A stretch of DNA of 64,000 nt from Orychophragmus violaceus (GCA_030180135.1 CM058235.1:16206720-16270719), one strand, 5' to 3'; positions 1 to 13,400 are shown, numbered from the stretch's first letter. Made by a program: numbers and translations. The notes: generated by a model not told the origin, from the sequence alone.

Positions 1-260
1 TCTTTTAGAATCCCTAATCACAAACCCTAAAACTCTTTCTATCTTTGGATAGACCGAGTTGAGATCTTACACGGCAGAACCAACATCTGATAGTACACGT
101 CAAAACTTAAATTGTGTCTTTTTAAAATCATGATTTAGTAAATGTGAGTGGTTTAGTGGTAATATAATGAATTGGTTCTATTATACCATGGATTCAAAAC
201 TCCCTTTAATACATAGAGTTATTATTTAAATAAGAATATATAAAACCTAATTTTGGATAC
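1..260. other. Intergenic, left edge
   Basis: No coding region or recognisable repeat is supported here. It is AT-rich flank ending in the target site (GATAC at 256-260) of the copia element that follows. Confidence 0.5.
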
Positions 261-453
261 TATCAGGAAGACTATATCATTCTTGGCTCATGTTAGCTAA
301 ATGGTGTATATTTAAGGCTTATCATAGCATCTTATTTGTTGTACATAAATAGTGAACATTGTTTTTTTCAGTAGTTAATGAGAATAAACAACTCAGTAAC
401 AAACTTTTCCTCTCGTTAGCTCATCATCTTCTTCTCCAAGAACGAGTTTGATA
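261..453 (+). repeat. 5' LTR of copia element
   Basis: Direct repeat of 5,234-5,428. It starts TATCAGGAAGACTATATC and ends GAGTTTGATA, giving a 5-bp inverted terminus TATCA/TGATA. It lies directly before the primer-binding site. Confidence 0.9.
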
Positions 454-465
454 TGGTATCAGAGC
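454..465 (+). other. Primer-binding site (initiator Met-tRNA type)
   Basis: TGGTATCAGAGC directly follows the 5' LTR. This is the usual plant copia site, complementary to the 3' end of initiator methionine tRNA. Confidence 0.9.
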
Positions 466-685
466 TTTCACGATCATGAGTACTTCTTGTATCGATATTT
501 TTCTTCTTAGTCTTCTTTCGATTCTCGTTTTCGTTTCTAGTTTTCTTGCGAAGTTCATTCAACATCTTTTTCTTCTTTTTCTTTCTTGTTCTCATTCGAT
601 TCGTCTCTTTTCTTCGTCCGATTAAAGAAATTTCTCTTCGATTTCTCTCAATTGAATCGTTTCTGCATCTTCTCTCATCGTTCCG

Positions 686-1858
686 ATGGGGTCTCAAACT
701 CATTTTCAACCAATTCCGCTGATTACAGATCACTACTACAATCCCTACTTCTTGCACAACAACGACCATGCTGGTTTACAATTGGTGACCAATCGTCTCA
801 CATCTGGTGCGGATTTCCACTCATGGCGCCGTTCAGTCCGAATGGCTCTTAATGTTCGAAATAAACTCGGTTTTGTGGACGATACGATTCTGAAACCTCC
901 TGATGATAGTCGTGATTCTGGATCTTGGTCTAGATGCAATGACATAGTAGCTACCTGGTTAATGAATTCTGTGTCTAAGAAGATAGGTGGTAGTTTGTTG
1001 TATATGTCGACTGCTGAATCTATATGGAATAACCTCATGACTCGCTTCAAGCAAGACGACGCTCCTCGCGTTTATGAAATTGAGCAGAGGCTTAGTACGA
1101 TTCAGGAGGGATCTCTTGATGCTAGTACTTACTATACTGAGTTGATCACTCTTTGAGAAGAGTATAAGAATTACATTGAAATTTCAGTATGTACGTGTGG
1201 ACGTTGCGAGTGTAATGCTGCTCTTCTATGGGAAAATATTCAGCAAAGGGGACGTGTCACGAGTTTTTAGATGAGTTTAAATGAATCATATGAGCAAACT
1301 CGCTGTCATATCTTGATGTTGAAGCCTATTCCCACTATAGAAGAGGCTTTCAACATGGTGGCTCAAGATGAAAGACAAAGGAATGTCAAGTCTGTTGTTA
1401 AGTCGGATAATCCAGTCTTTCAAACCAGTGGTCCTCTCTCTGATAATGTTGACAATATGGAGTATGTTGCTGCTTACAATACATTCAGACCACGTGGAAA
1501 TCGACCTTTACGTACTCATTGTGGACAACTAGGACATATTGTTCATCGCTACTTCAAGTTACATGGCTATCCGCCTGGATTCAAGTTCTCAACATCGAAT
1601 TATTCTGGCAACCATCAAGCATCTCAGATGAACAAACCCTCTTCTATTCCTCGTGGCATGAATAGTTTTGTCCCTCGACAGTCTTTCACCCCATCAACTC
1701 AGCATAGAGCAGTGGCAAATGTGATTTCTGATGCTTCTAGTGGTGGTTCTATGCCTTATCTTCCACCACCAGCATTGACTGCCACGAGTCTTGATATGAC
1801 ACAGTTCAGTCCTAGTCAGATTCAGTCCTTGATTCAACAGCTTAATACTCACATTTAG
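686..1858 (+). pseudogene. Copia gag, broken
   Basis: Gag-type capsid and nucleocapsid remnant. The first block (686-1,156, ATG at 686) carries the copia Gag pattern SGADFHSWRRSVRMAL and a region resembling the UBN2/retrotran_gag family. A stop ends it at 1,154-1,156. A second block (1,271-1,858) holds a decayed CCHC zinc knuckle around CGQLGHIV followed by KLHGYPPG, the usual spacing of plant copia Gag, but the first Cys is lost. The stop and the shift between blocks mean no full Gag can be made. Confidence 0.85.
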
Positions 1859-2024
1859 TCTCCAGCGCATGCGGTCACTTGTTCATCCTCCACCATTACT
1901 GAAAATGGTGTCATGGCACCTTTATCCACTAATCTCCGTTATGAACACCACATTTTCACTTTTCATCATCAGTGTCTATCTACCTTATACACCTCTTTGC
2001 CTGTTGATTCTTGGATAATTCATA

Positions 2025-5000
2025 GTGGGGTCACTAGTCACGTTTGTTCTGACCTTTAGAGAAATCTTTAGCGCACCTCACATAACAGTATCTCTGCCTA
2101 ATGGAACTAGATTACCAATTACACACACTGGCACTATTCATCTCTCTGATTCTTTGGTTTTATATGATGTTTTACATCTTCCTTCCTTTCATTTCAATCT
2201 CATTAGTGTCAGTTCTTTGCTGCATCAAAATCAATGTTCAGCTCACTTTTACCCTACCAATTGTTTTCTTCAGGACCTTTCTCAGGGCTTGATGATTGGG
2301 AAGGGTAATCTAATCAATAATCTTTACATACTTGATCTCACTGGCGTATCACCACCTGTTGTTCCTGCTGCTTTCTGTGGATCCTTGACAGCTGATGGTT
2401 CTCTATGGCATCATCGCCTTGGACATCCATCGCCTGCCAAGTTACAAGTTATGTCTGATGTTCTTTCTATTCCTAAGTCGAGTCTGGCATCCTCTCATCA
2501 TTGTGAAATTTGTCCATTAGCTAAGCAAAGAAGGTTGTCTTTCCCATTTCATAATCACATGTCAAAGACTGCTTTTGATCTTTTACATCTTGACATTTGG
2601 GGACCCTTTTCTACAGAATTAATAGATGGTTATAAATATTTCCTTACTATTGTTGATGACTTTAGTCGTGTTACTTGGATTTATATGCTTAGAACTAAGA
2701 GTGAAGTTAAAACTGTTTTCCCGACATTCATAAAGCATATTGAAACTCAATATACAACTAAGGTCAAAGTTTTTAGAAGTGACAATGCGCCTGAATTACA
2801 TTTCCATGACTTAGTCAAAGAGAAAGGCATGACTCATTTCTATTCTTGTGCATATACGCCCCATCATAATTCAGTAGTGGAGAGGAAACACCAACGCATA
2901 CTTAATGTTTCTCGTGCATTGTTGTTTTAATCTCATGTTCCTTTGCCTTATTGGAGTGACTGTGTTTTATCTTATCAATTGGACTCCATCTCCATTACTG
3001 TCTAATGTTAGTCCTTATGAGGTCTTGTTAGGAAAATCACCTGATTACTCATTTCTTCGCAGTTTTGGTTGTTTGTGCTATGTTAGTACTCTTGATAAGG
3101 ATCGTACCAAGTTTACTGCTCATGCTCGTCCATCTGTTTTCCTAGGATACCCATCCGGGTATAAGGGCTATAAAGTTTTAGATATAGATACCAATGTTAT
3201 CTCTATTTCACGACATGTTGTTTGAAACCATTTATCCATTTCGTGACAAATCCTCTGATTTTCCAGATTTCTTTACCCATACTGTTTTACCAATGCATGT
3301 TCCTTTTGCACCTGATTCTTCACCTACCTATCCACCCATGCATAGTCCTGCACATGTTCCATCTACATCTGAACCTGTTGCATCTTCTTCTGAACTTGTT
3401 GCATCTTAACCTAGTCTAGTTTCACATTCTGATGAACTTGTTGTTTCAGATGGTAATTTGTTGTCTCAAACTTTTGAGAGACCCAAACGTCAGACTAAGG
3501 CCCCTAGTTACTTGTCCAATTATTACTGTGCTCTTCTTGAAACACATTCCACACTTCCTCTTAACCATACCACACCATACCCATTATCCTCTGTCCTCTC
3601 TTATCAATCCTTAGCCATTCCATATTATGGTTTCTTACTTTCCGATTCTCTTGAAACCGAGCCCAAAACCTTTAAGCAGGCCATGACATCTGACAAATAG
3701 AAAGGGGCTATGAATGAGGAATTGCAGGCTCTTGAGCAGAATCATACGTGGAGTATCACTTCTTTGCCTGATGGGAAGAATATTGTTGGATGCAAGTGGG
3801 TTTTTACCATGAAATACAACTCTGATGGCACTGTGGAGAGGTACAAAGCTCGGCTTGTGGCCAAGGGTTTCACCCAATAGGAAGGTGTTGATTTCAATGA
3901 AACGTTTTCCCCTGTTATCAAACTAACCAGTGTGAAGCTCATGTTAAGTCTTGCAGCTATGAAGGGATGGGAACTTGCACAAATGGATATCTTTAATGCC
4001 TTCCTTCATAGTGACTTGGATGAGGAGATCTATATGAGTCTTCCTCAGGGTTATACACCTGCTACAGGTGCTACCTTACCTCCTAATGATGTCTGTCGAC
4101 TCCACAGAGTTTATATGGTCTAAAGCAAGCATCGCGTCAATGGAACCAGACCTTCACCACCGTTTTGACTAATGCTGGTTACTCCCAGACTGAGTCGGAT
4201 GAAAGTTTATATACGAAGGCTTCTAATGATATTTTCATTGTTGTCTTAGTATATGTTGATGATATTGCCATTGCAAGCAATAATCATCAAGAGCTGGTTA
4301 TACTGAAACAGATTCTTGCCGACAGCTTCAAGATTAAGGACTTAGGTCCTATGCGCTTCTTTCTTGGTTTAGAGATCGCACGCTCAGCTACTGAATCTCT
4401 TTTTGCCAAAAAAATATGCATTGGACTTACTCGAATAAACCGGACTCCTTGCTTGTAAACCAAGCTCAGTTCCAATGGATCCTTATACGCAGTTGAGTCT
4501 GGAAACAGGGACAATACTTCCTTCACCAACACCATATCGAGCATTAATTGGGAAGCTTCTCTATCTGACTATTACACGTTCGGATATCACTTATGCGGTT
4601 CATAAACTTAGACAATTTCTTCAAGCTCCAACAGATGTGCATTTACAAGCAGCTCACCGGATCATTATGTATATCAAAGGCAATCCTGGCCAAGGCTTAT
4701 TTTACTCCTCGGTTTCTGATTTACTCCTCAATGCCTTTGCCGATGCAGATTGGAGCTCTTGTCCTGATTCACGCATATCAGTTACAAGATATTGTGTCTT
4801 CTTAGGCACTTCTCTCGTTTGTTGGCGTGCTCAGAAAAAAAAGGTGGTGAGTAGAAGTAGTACTGAAGCTGAGTATCGCAGTCTTGCAGATTTCACAAGA
4901 GAAGTTCTGTGGCTACAACAGCTTTTGCGGGATTTTCATGTTGAGGTAACAACTACGGCTAAGCTGTTTTGCGATAAAAAATCCGCAATTTATATAGCCA

Positions 5001-5218
5001 CTAACCATGTCTTTCATGAGCGGACTAAGCACATGGAAATTGATTGTCACATTGTGAGAAATCAGCTCAAAGTAGGAAATCTTAAAGCTTTCCATGTCTC
5101 AAGTGAGAACCATCTGGCTGATGTTTTGACCAAAACACTTCATCCTGGCCCATTCAAATCAATTTTGAGCAGAATGTCATTATCAAACCTCTTCAATCCT
5201 CCACCAGCTCCGGATTGA
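2025..5218 (+). pseudogene. Copia pol (protease, integrase, RT, RNase H), broken
   Basis: Remains of the polyprotein in pieces. 2,025-2,290 matches the C-terminal part of copia protease (VLHLPSFHFNLISVSSL). 2,400-2,550 is the GAG-pre-integrase zinc region (HHRLGHPS, HCEICPLAKQ). 2,570-2,930 is the integrase core with all three acidic residues visible (LDIWGP, RSDNAPE, SVVERKH), then a frameshift at about 2,920. RT runs about 3,700-4,450, with its YVDD catalytic motif at 4,252-4,263. RNase H lies in 4,475-5,218 (ADADWSS, STEAEYRSL). In-frame stops include TAG at 3,878-3,880. Not functional. Confidence 0.9.
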
Positions 5219-5220
5219 AG

Positions 5221-5231
5221 GCTTGCGGGGG
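5221..5231 (+). other. Polypurine tract region
   Basis: GCTTGCGGGGG stands directly before the 3' LTR, the position where plus-strand DNA synthesis is primed in LTR elements. Confidence 0.6.
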
Positions 5232-5233
5232 TG

Positions 5234-5428
5234 TATCACGAAGACTATATCATTTTTGACTCATGTTAGCTAAATGGTGTATATTTAAGGCTTATCATAA
5301 CATCTTATTTGTTGTACATAAATAATGAACATTGTTCTTTTTCAGTAGTTAATGAGAATAAACAAATTCAGTAACAAACTTTTTCTCTCGTTAGCTCATC
5401 ATCTTCTTTTTCAAGAACGAGTTTGATA
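5234..5428 (+). repeat. 3' LTR of copia element
   Basis: Direct repeat of 261-453, with roughly a dozen differences by eye. It ends GAGTTTGATA and is followed by TATAC, the right half of the probable target-site duplication. Confidence 0.9.
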
Positions 5429-5433
5429 TATAC

Positions 5434-6409
5434 TATATAAGATTATGGATCGATGCCCAAAACTTTTCATGGCAATTACAAAAAAAAAACTTAAGAAACA
5501 AGGATCCAACCCTTTCCTCAAAAAAAAATATAATGTACTTTCTTATTTTTGTTTTTCTATAATGTCGAATTTAAATCATGAAGACAAAAAACAAACATAT
5601 AAAACCTATTATTTGTTAGCCACAGAGCTCGACTATAAATGTTTTTCTGATTATAAATATTAAATTTCAAATTTCTAATAGTCAAGGAAATTCAAAGAAC
5701 CATGCTATAATTAAAGTCGAAATGAAATAAAAATAAAATAAAAAGAACATAAATTAATGCTTTTTCGTCGTATCCCACTGCTCCTCCACAATCACAACAG
5801 GCAACAGCTACTGAATCATTAAAATATTATGCATGCAAATTGGTACGTGTGACCCACTTTGAAAAACATGTCGGGCAAACATTGAGCTAAGCCGGCTATA
5901 TCTTACAAGCTTATGTTCGTTCAACTTTGAGAGAGCAATCATAAGATACCAAGAACAAATTAAAAAGAAACAAAAAGACGACTTATCTTTCTGTGTTTAA
6001 CATCTTATTGAGCTAGAGTCTTTACATCGTTGTTTGAGCAAATCGGTTCAAATATCTAATTTTAAAAGTTAAAACCGATAACGTTTGGATTGGTGTTAAA
6101 TCTAGACCTAACTAGATTGGATTCAAACAGTATTTAAAACGATATATAGAAATCGAACATTTGTCGTTCGCCATAACATGAAATTCAGTACGGGAATATA
6201 TCTCGAAAATTAAGTTTGGGTTTTAAATTGTTTTTTTCGTCTTCCTTTACACATTTAAAATTATATTTATGATGTTATAAAAAAAAAATCAAGAGCATGA
6301 TATTTAGAATTAACCTTAGTAAATGGTTCTTCCAATATGGTAAATTCACAAAAAAAAAGAAAATACCACAACCATCAAATAGAGCATGCCCTCTATCACC
6401 AAGATCTCG
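5434..6409. other. AT-rich intergenic stretch
   Basis: Short open frames only, with no protein signature that I recognise. 5,750-5,960 is less AT-rich and could be old single-copy sequence. Nothing firmer is supported. Confidence 0.4.
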
Positions 6410-7347
6410 TAATTGATCTACAATATCTCTCTATTTTATTTCAGGAGGTGGATCATCATACATTTTTTAGTGTGGTGTAAACAAAGATATGGATGATCTC
6501 ACGGTATAAATTTTCAATTAGAACGTAGAAGTGTTATATTGACAAAACAAATATGATAGTCTTATATGTGTTGTTCATCCAGATAACATCTTATATGCTG
6601 GAAAATCATTAATTTTCAGATAAGTACATCACAGATTTGAAAATTCTGTTGGAACGATACATCATATGCTTCAACACTATGTTCCCAAAATATTTGCAAC
6701 TCATATATTAATGACTGCATAAATAAATGATTTTTTTTGATGCACTGGTCCATGAACGAGAATGGATAGTTAAAGAAAATCTTAACGCATTCATAGAGAT
6801 AAAGGTAAGTTATAAGGTGTCATAATTAATGGCCACAGCATATATTGTCTTCTTTGTTTTCCAAATGGGTTAAAACCATCAATATATAATCTGAGATACT
6901 TGTTTATTGGCTCATACACAAAACTCAAATACACTATCAACTAACGACAAATACTACATCCATTTATATAAAACTGAAACTATACCACTTGTGTCTTGAT
7001 AGTGCGGCTTGCGGCAATAATAACATATAGAACGGTATTTGTCTTCTCTCTAATATATCATACAATTATAGATGCACATATCTATTATCTGGTACGATGA
7101 TCCAAAACTACATAAGTTTTTGTAGCTCATAGCATGAAGTGGGTGAACGATTATCTTCAGACATAACATCTATCACAAATTCAATGATCTTATCCACACA
7201 ATCCTCGGCTAAATTGAAGTGCATATTTATGGTCATTAATTTACTAGAATATGATGATAACGAATGATCCTCCTTACAACTTTTGTACAGTGGTTGGTTG
7301 TATGCGTCTAACATATTAGAAATTATGCACTTCAAAATTAGGTTCAT
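6410..7347 (-). pseudogene. TNP2-like CACTA transposase fragments
   Basis: Read on the minus strand in TNP2 order. 7,347-7,108 gives HFNLAEDCVDKIIEFV and PTSCYELQKLM, matching the N-terminal TNP2 region (usually ...LPxSYYEAKK). 6,901-6,831 gives LYIDGFKPFGKQRRQYMLWP, the counterpart of the conserved DGFNPFG...Y.LWP motif. Then come LIMTPYNLPLSL, and at about 6,730-6,640 LIYELQIFWEHSVEAYDVS, matching the LI.ELKELW..GV.TYD block. The last traces, near 6,425, resemble the end of the HRRFLP region. There are several stops and small shifts. The domain assignment rests on remembered family motifs. Confidence 0.75.
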
Positions 7348-8090
7348 TTATCCTATCTCGATCTTTACCGAGAGACTGGAAATTTCTCGATAAGCATCAT
7401 TCACCATCTTAACAATCCTACACTAAAATCTACTCATGTTCTAGGTTTTCTTTGGCCTCAACAATATAAGGTTCACTAGTTTTACAAAAATCTGGTATTT
7501 TCTCTATAAAGATACCAAATCTTATAACTCGGCATAAATCCATTGTAATAATTCTATACTAAATCAGTCATTATATTATGAGAATTCCAATATATAAAAC
7601 ATTGACATTTTAACTTACATATTTTCTTCGCTTATGGTTGCATACATGATAATTCTATGAATTCACATACACCTCATGCATAATCGTCAACCAGTATGTA
7701 CGACGATGGATTCACCAATTGTTCGTCCATCCACAGTCGAAATTTTTTTGAAGAAGATATTTTTCCTTAAGTGTATAGTTGGGATTTTATAATGTGAGGA
7801 AAGATGCATATTTATAGATAAATATACAGACAAATTTTCGACGAATATAGCCGTTACGTCGATAATCCGTCGAAACTTCAAATTACTACAACTGTTCTAC
7901 TAGGTGATATTAGTCCTGACCTATGGATTTTACATGACGAACACATGCTGTCGGTATTCTATCAGAAACTACCGATAAAATTATTGATGAAACGTTTTTC
8001 GTCGATCAAAACAGAAGAATTACCAACAATTACAAACAAACTATTTTTCGTCGGGAATTCCATCGATAGTATACTTGTTTTCTTGTAATA
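6410..8090 (-). mobile_element. CACTA (En/Spm) DNA transposon remnant
   Basis: The reverse strand starts at about 8,090 with TATTACAAGAAAACA, a decayed form of the Brassicaceae CACTA terminus CACTACAAGAAAACA. Subterminal TCGTCGGGAATTCC-like and CCGTCG-rich motifs follow, as is typical of this superfamily. Downstream on the same strand a TNP2-like transposase can be read in pieces down to about 6,410. The other terminus was not found, so the copy is truncated at its 3' end. Confidence 0.75.
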
Positions 8091-8699
8091 ATTTAGAAAT
8101 AATTTGCAATCATATTTGTAAACCAACTCATAAAAATATACAGTTTTAACTAAGTAATATATATAATCGAAAATCACCCCAATATTAGAAAAATATAATA
8201 TATTGTGATTTTCTGATTTTTGTGTGTCGGATTATTTTTTTTTTTAAGAAAGAAGAAATATAAATAAAATTGTAAATACATGAAGAAAACTAAATGAAAA
8301 CCATAAAAATACACATCGTTCATGAACTTCTAATTTTAAATTAAAATTTATTGTTGAGTAAACACGTTTAGATCGTACATTAAGTACATGATGAATATGG
8401 TTTAGAGTTTGTTAAAAGTTAACTAAAGAAAAAAAAACTCTACTCAATGGGGTTAGTTTACAAATATTTGAGTCATATGAAAACCGTAATCACCCCCCCC
8501 CCCCCCATTAGGTTTAGTTTTTACCCTTGTCTGATCGTCCCGTTCGCATGGGTTTAAATGTTTCTATACAAAATAAAAGCAAACAAATTAAGAAAAATTT
8601 CGGAAGTCCTTACGAGATTTTTCTTGTGGTTGATACTCATAAATAGCTTGATAAAATTTGAGTTTGTATATTTGATGAAAGCCTGAAAGGGCAGAAACT
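8091..8699. other. AT-rich spacer with a C14 tract
   Basis: No gene is seen. A homopolymer of 14 C lies at 8,493-8,506. The sequence is otherwise AT-rich, and the left end of the following LINE cannot be placed exactly. Confidence 0.5.
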
Positions 8700-9379
8700 C
8701 AAAAGCTTTGATATCTCATCTGATGGTTTACATTGCCCTTGATTCTAATACTTGTTATATTCTGTAGAATTTGAGTTTTCTCTCTCGTTCCAAAAGTGCG
8801 ACTTTTTATACAATTTTCGTTTAACCTAGCGGTTGTGCAGCTTCTCATGATGGCGTATGGGATCTCCCTGACGGTACCCCTGAAACCTCCATTTCCACCG
8901 GATCCATCTCTGCTTCGGATCCAATGATTTCTGAGTTTTCTCTGCGTTTGGATCAAATATCTAGTATTTGTATGTCGGTGCTTCGATTGTTCATGTGCCC
9001 GGTCAAGCTACTCCAGCTACTGATTCTGTTAATCAAGGATGTCCTTCTGTTTCTACTACTCATGTCTCAAGTATTGACCTGCTGAATCTAGCTAACGACA
9101 CAATATGGAAGATGGGTCTGGTAACGACAAAATTCCGACATCATCCTCCGTGCCGAATATGCAACCCAAAGCTTCTCTTGCTAATGTGTCAGGTGATTTA
9201 ATTTGGCTAAAAACCTAAACTCTACTGCTAAATTTCCTGAATTGTCCGCGCAGTCAGCATGTCTGACTTGGGTCATCCAAGAGTAAAGGTTCTAAATCCT
9301 TCCTGTTAAGGAGTGACGGAGCTCTCCTAAGCGCTTGTTATCTGCTTCCCTTAGCTAAAACGTTAGGCGCTTTTCTTTT

Positions 9380-10491
9380 ATTAAGATTTATATAGTTGGG
9401 ATTTTCTATGGTAAAGTTCCTTTTTATGGGAAGATTTGGGGAGTCCTCAACTACCCTTGGGGAAAAGATAGAAGAGTAACTATACATCACTTGACGAAGA
9501 ACGCGTTCTTGTTTCATATTCCTTCCCTGTCGCTGACAAAAGGGTCCTGCAACATGAACTCTGGAGAGTGGTTGATTCCCCATTCTTTATTACGGAATGG
9601 AAGTCCGAATTCAGCACAAACCCGCCTTCTCTTGATAAAGCTTTGGTATGAGAAAAATTCAAGGAATTCCTTTTAACTTGATTACTCTTGAAGGGTTCAA
9701 TTGTAATTGTCATCCTTTAGGACGGATGGTCGACTCGAAGCCGCTACGAGTATCTCATCTGTTGTGGTGAAGGTCATTGTCGATCCGACTAAGCCTCTAC
9801 CTTATGATATTGAAATTGACTGTGAGGATGGTAAGATCCTCGTTTTTAGGGTCTCATATCAATGGTTACCTCCTCTGTGCTCGTTTTGTCATGAAATAGT
9901 GCAAAAAAGGTCTTTATGTCCTTATGTGCCTCATGTAGATAAACCTCGACCAAATGATCAGAATAAGAAGGGGAAATCTGAGTGGTAACCGGCTTGTAAT
10001 CGAACATCAAAGAAAGACTTGGCTGGTACGTCGGGCTCTATACATGAGCAGGTGGTCGTTGATTGTTTCCATGTTCAGGGTGTGGCAAATATTCCAGCTT
10101 TAAAGGGAATTTCAGAGTGGTTACTACCTCGGACCAATCATCTTCGCAAGTTCAAATTACCTCCAAGGATTTGGTGAAACCAAAAAGTACAGAAACAAAG
10201 ACAAGAAAGGAAAATGCCTTTGCTCTGGTAGTCTCTACTCCCGTGTCTAATTCTTTTGACATCTTACGATCATCGAATATGGAAGTGGACGAGCAGGAGA
10301 AATACTCGTCGTCAGTTAAGCACCCTGAGGAGTCATCCTTTATGACGCTGCAGAATGACAATCAGAAAAATATTCATGCAGCCTTCATCTCCTATTCAGA
10401 ATGTTATTCTTCCTTTAGACTGGAAGAAGGATACCAACACCAACTAAATTTTATGTCGGATACATTTTTTTTTGGAACGTGCGCGGCTTAA
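9380..10491 (+). pseudogene. LINE ORF1 (DUF4283 plus zinc finger), broken
   Basis: Two blocks of the ORF1 nucleic-acid-binding protein. Around 9,440-9,720 the frames give a DUF4283-like stretch (WGKDRRVTIHHLTKN, FHIPSLS). 9,770-9,940 gives VDPTKPLPYDIEI and PLCSFCHEIVQKRSLCP, the zf-CCHC_4 region that follows DUF4283 in plant L1 ORF1 proteins; the His of the CCHC is lost. The reading moves between frames, so no intact protein is encoded. The 9,989-10,491 part is a low-similarity C-terminal tail. Confidence 0.7.
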
Positions 10492-13400
10492 ATGATGCTA
10501 CCAAGCATTGCCCACTACCTTCCTAGTTATATAAGAGACCAGTTTCTTTTGGGGCGCTTCTGAAAACGCATGTGCAGGAAACAAGCAAGCATCTTATTTT
10601 ATTAGCCATTGGAAAGGATTGGAATCTTTTGGATAACTACGAATACTCGGATTTGGGGAAAATATGGATAATCTACAAATAACAAAAAAAGGTCAGGCTT
10701 CTCTTCTCGGATCTGCAGTACATAACCTATGAAGTATCTTTGGAAGATGGTACTTCGTTTATATACACTGTCGTCTATGCATCTAATGATGATGACACGA
10801 GAAAGGAGTTGTGGAGATCTCTTCGGGATACTGAGGCTTCTATTGGTTTAGATTCGAAACCTTGGACTGTTAATGGATATTTTAACGAGATTCTTGCGCC
10901 ATCTGAAACCTCAAACACGAATATTGTCAGAACCACTAGAGGTATGCTGCTTTTTGGAGAATGTTTGATATATATCGGCCTCTTCGACCTTCCTTCTAAT
11001 GGTCCGAAACTTACCTGGACTAATACATGACCTTCGGATCTGGTGGGTAAGAAATTAGACTGTTGTTTGGTTAATGGAGTTTGGTTGATGTGTTTCCCTT
11101 CTAGCTATTGCAGATTTGAGGTTCCGAAATTTTCTGACCATACACTGTGCCATATCAAATTGGAATCAGACAAACCAAAATTTGGATCAAGTCCTTTCAA
11201 ATTTAACAATCTGCTTATCAGGCACCCTTCATTTCTGAATAGTGTTCATCTGGGCTGGTCTGAGATTGAGTCAGAGGCTTCAAACCTGCGGGATTTCAGT
11301 TTCAAGCTGAAGCGTATTAAATGCCACATGAAAATGCTATACAAGGAGAATTTTAGCGAGATTGAAATATGTGTGATGGTTGCGGAGGAATGTTTAGCGC
11401 CAGTTCAAATACATGCACTCAGTGATCCTTGCTCGGTTAATCTTCAAAGTGAGATCGAGGCAAGAAATTCGTGGGCTTATTTAAAAATCGCTCAAGAAAA
11501 TTTCTTCAAGCAAAAATCAAGAGTCAAGTAGGCTGGTGAAGGAGATTCGAATACTCCATACTATCACAGAATTACTATTGCTAGAAATGCAAGCAACTCC
11601 CTTAAGCACTTAATTAAAGCGTATGGAATAAAAACAGTCTCGTTGGAAGAAGTTTATGGTTTGGTAGTGAGTTATTTTGAAGACATTCTCTGCACTATTA
11701 AAGTTGTGTTTTACCCTAATTTGCCGGAGTTCTTGGAATTGATTATATCTGGTCGATGCTCGGCATCTCAGCAGGTTATGTTGGTTTTTCCTTTCACTTC
11801 AGAGCTGATTGAGAAAAGTCTATTCAAAATGTCTCCAAACAGAACCTCGGGTCTAGATGGCTTCACCGCGAAATTCTTCAGAGCGGCATAATCGGTCTTG
11901 GGATTTGAATTCACTAGCTTCGTCAAGAAATTCTTTGGAGTAAGTTTTATGCCGACTTCCCAAAACTCGACCTCTCTTGTCCTGCTGCCAAAACATTCGG
12001 GAGCCGATAATATTAATGAGTTTCTACCAATCTCGTGCCTTAACACCCAGTATAAGTTAATCACTAGGCTGATATCCGACATGCTGAAATTGTTACTTCC
12101 AAGTCTAATCATGCCGAACTAGACGGCCTTTTCAAGGACCGATTTTTTCTAGATAATTTTCTTTTAGCTTCTGAAGTCCTCCTTGGTTACAAAAATGATT
12201 CGTTGATTCGAAAAATCACTCTTAACGTGGATATTACAAAGGCATTTGATTCGGTAAGACGGGATTTTTTTCTAAACTGGCTTCAAGCTTATAATATGCC
12301 GCCTATCTTTATTGGTTAGATTGCTTGCATATGTTCTCCGTCTTTCTCTCTCAGCATTAACGGAGTTACATCGGGGTATTTTAGAGGTAAAACTAGGCTA
12401 AGGTAAGGGGATCCGTTGTCGCCGATCCTTTTTGTGATGATGATGAATGTGTTATCTTCAATGCTTAACAAGGCTGTTGTTGATGGTTTTTTCGGGTATC
12501 ATCATGGTTGTGAACACTTGCAACTCACTCATCTTTGCTTCGCAGATGATCTCCTAATTTTTCCTCAAGGAGTTGAGACTTCTTTAAGGGGTTACTTGAA
12601 GTTTCTTGCCAACTTTGAGCACATCTCGGGACTGGCCGTTAATTTGAGCAAAACCTTAATGTTCTCTTCTGGTATTGATGTTACTGAAAGGGATCGGCTT
12701 TCATCTCGTTATAGTCTCCAACGATCAGATTCCTGTGAGGTATCTCGGGTTGCCGCTTTCTTCCAAAAATCTCTCGGTTCGTGATTTTGATCGTCTCTTA
12801 ATTCAGATTAAAAATAAAATGGGCTCATGGACAACAAGGGTTTTATCTATGGCCGGTCGGCTTACCCTCAACTCTTCGGTCATCTCTAGCATTATTGAAT
12901 TTTGGACGTGCACTTTTGTTATCCCAAAATAGGTTATGAAGAGCATTAATGCGCTTTGTCGCTCCTTCTTATGGCATGGCACAATTAGTATATCTTCAGG
13001 AGCTAAAGTTGCTTGGTTGGACATTTATTTCCCGAAGAAAGAAGGTGGTCTAGGTTTAAGGAATTTTGAAAGCTAGAATGAAACTTGTGCATTTAATCTT
13101 ATTTGGATGTTGTTTTTCAAAAGCCAGTTCCATTTGAGTTGCTTGGGTGAGAAACAAATATCTATCTTCTTCGACTCTTTGGGCGCTAAATGATCAGAAC
13201 TACACTTACTCCTGGATGTTTATGCGGATTCTAAATTTGAGACAAAAGGCGCTTAATTTCCTACGGATTCAGATTAGAAGTGGTGACTCCACTTTCTTTT
13301 GGTAGGATCCTTGGACTCCGTTTGGAGTATTGTATCATCACTTGGCTACGGGTGGTCCTTCCTTGCTGCGCATCCCTTTATTTTCAACAATTTCAGAGTT

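Larger units (their letters stand above)
261..5428 (+). mobile_element. Degenerate Ty1/copia LTR retrotransposon
   Basis: A full-length but dead copia element. Two ~194-bp LTRs begin TATCA and end TGATA. The left one is followed by the standard plant copia primer-binding site TGGTATCAGAGC and the right one is preceded by a G-rich polypurine tract. Between them the domains run gag, protease remnant, GAG-pre-integrase, integrase, reverse transcriptase, RNase H, which is the copia order with integrase before RT. The frame is broken many times by stops and shifts. Flanks GATAC (256-260) and TATAC (5,429-5,433) match at 4 of 5 bases, as expected of an aged target-site duplication. By eye the LTRs differ at about 6-7% of sites, so this is an old insertion. 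Confidence 0.95.

Noticed and set aside
416..769. 117-codon minus-strand frame
   Set aside because: Low-complexity Lys/Arg/Glu translation of the pyrimidine-rich copia leader, antisense to gag. No start context or homology.
8493..8506. C14 tract as a structured regulatory element
   Set aside because: A single homopolymer without further G/C tracts. Nothing beyond slippage is supported.
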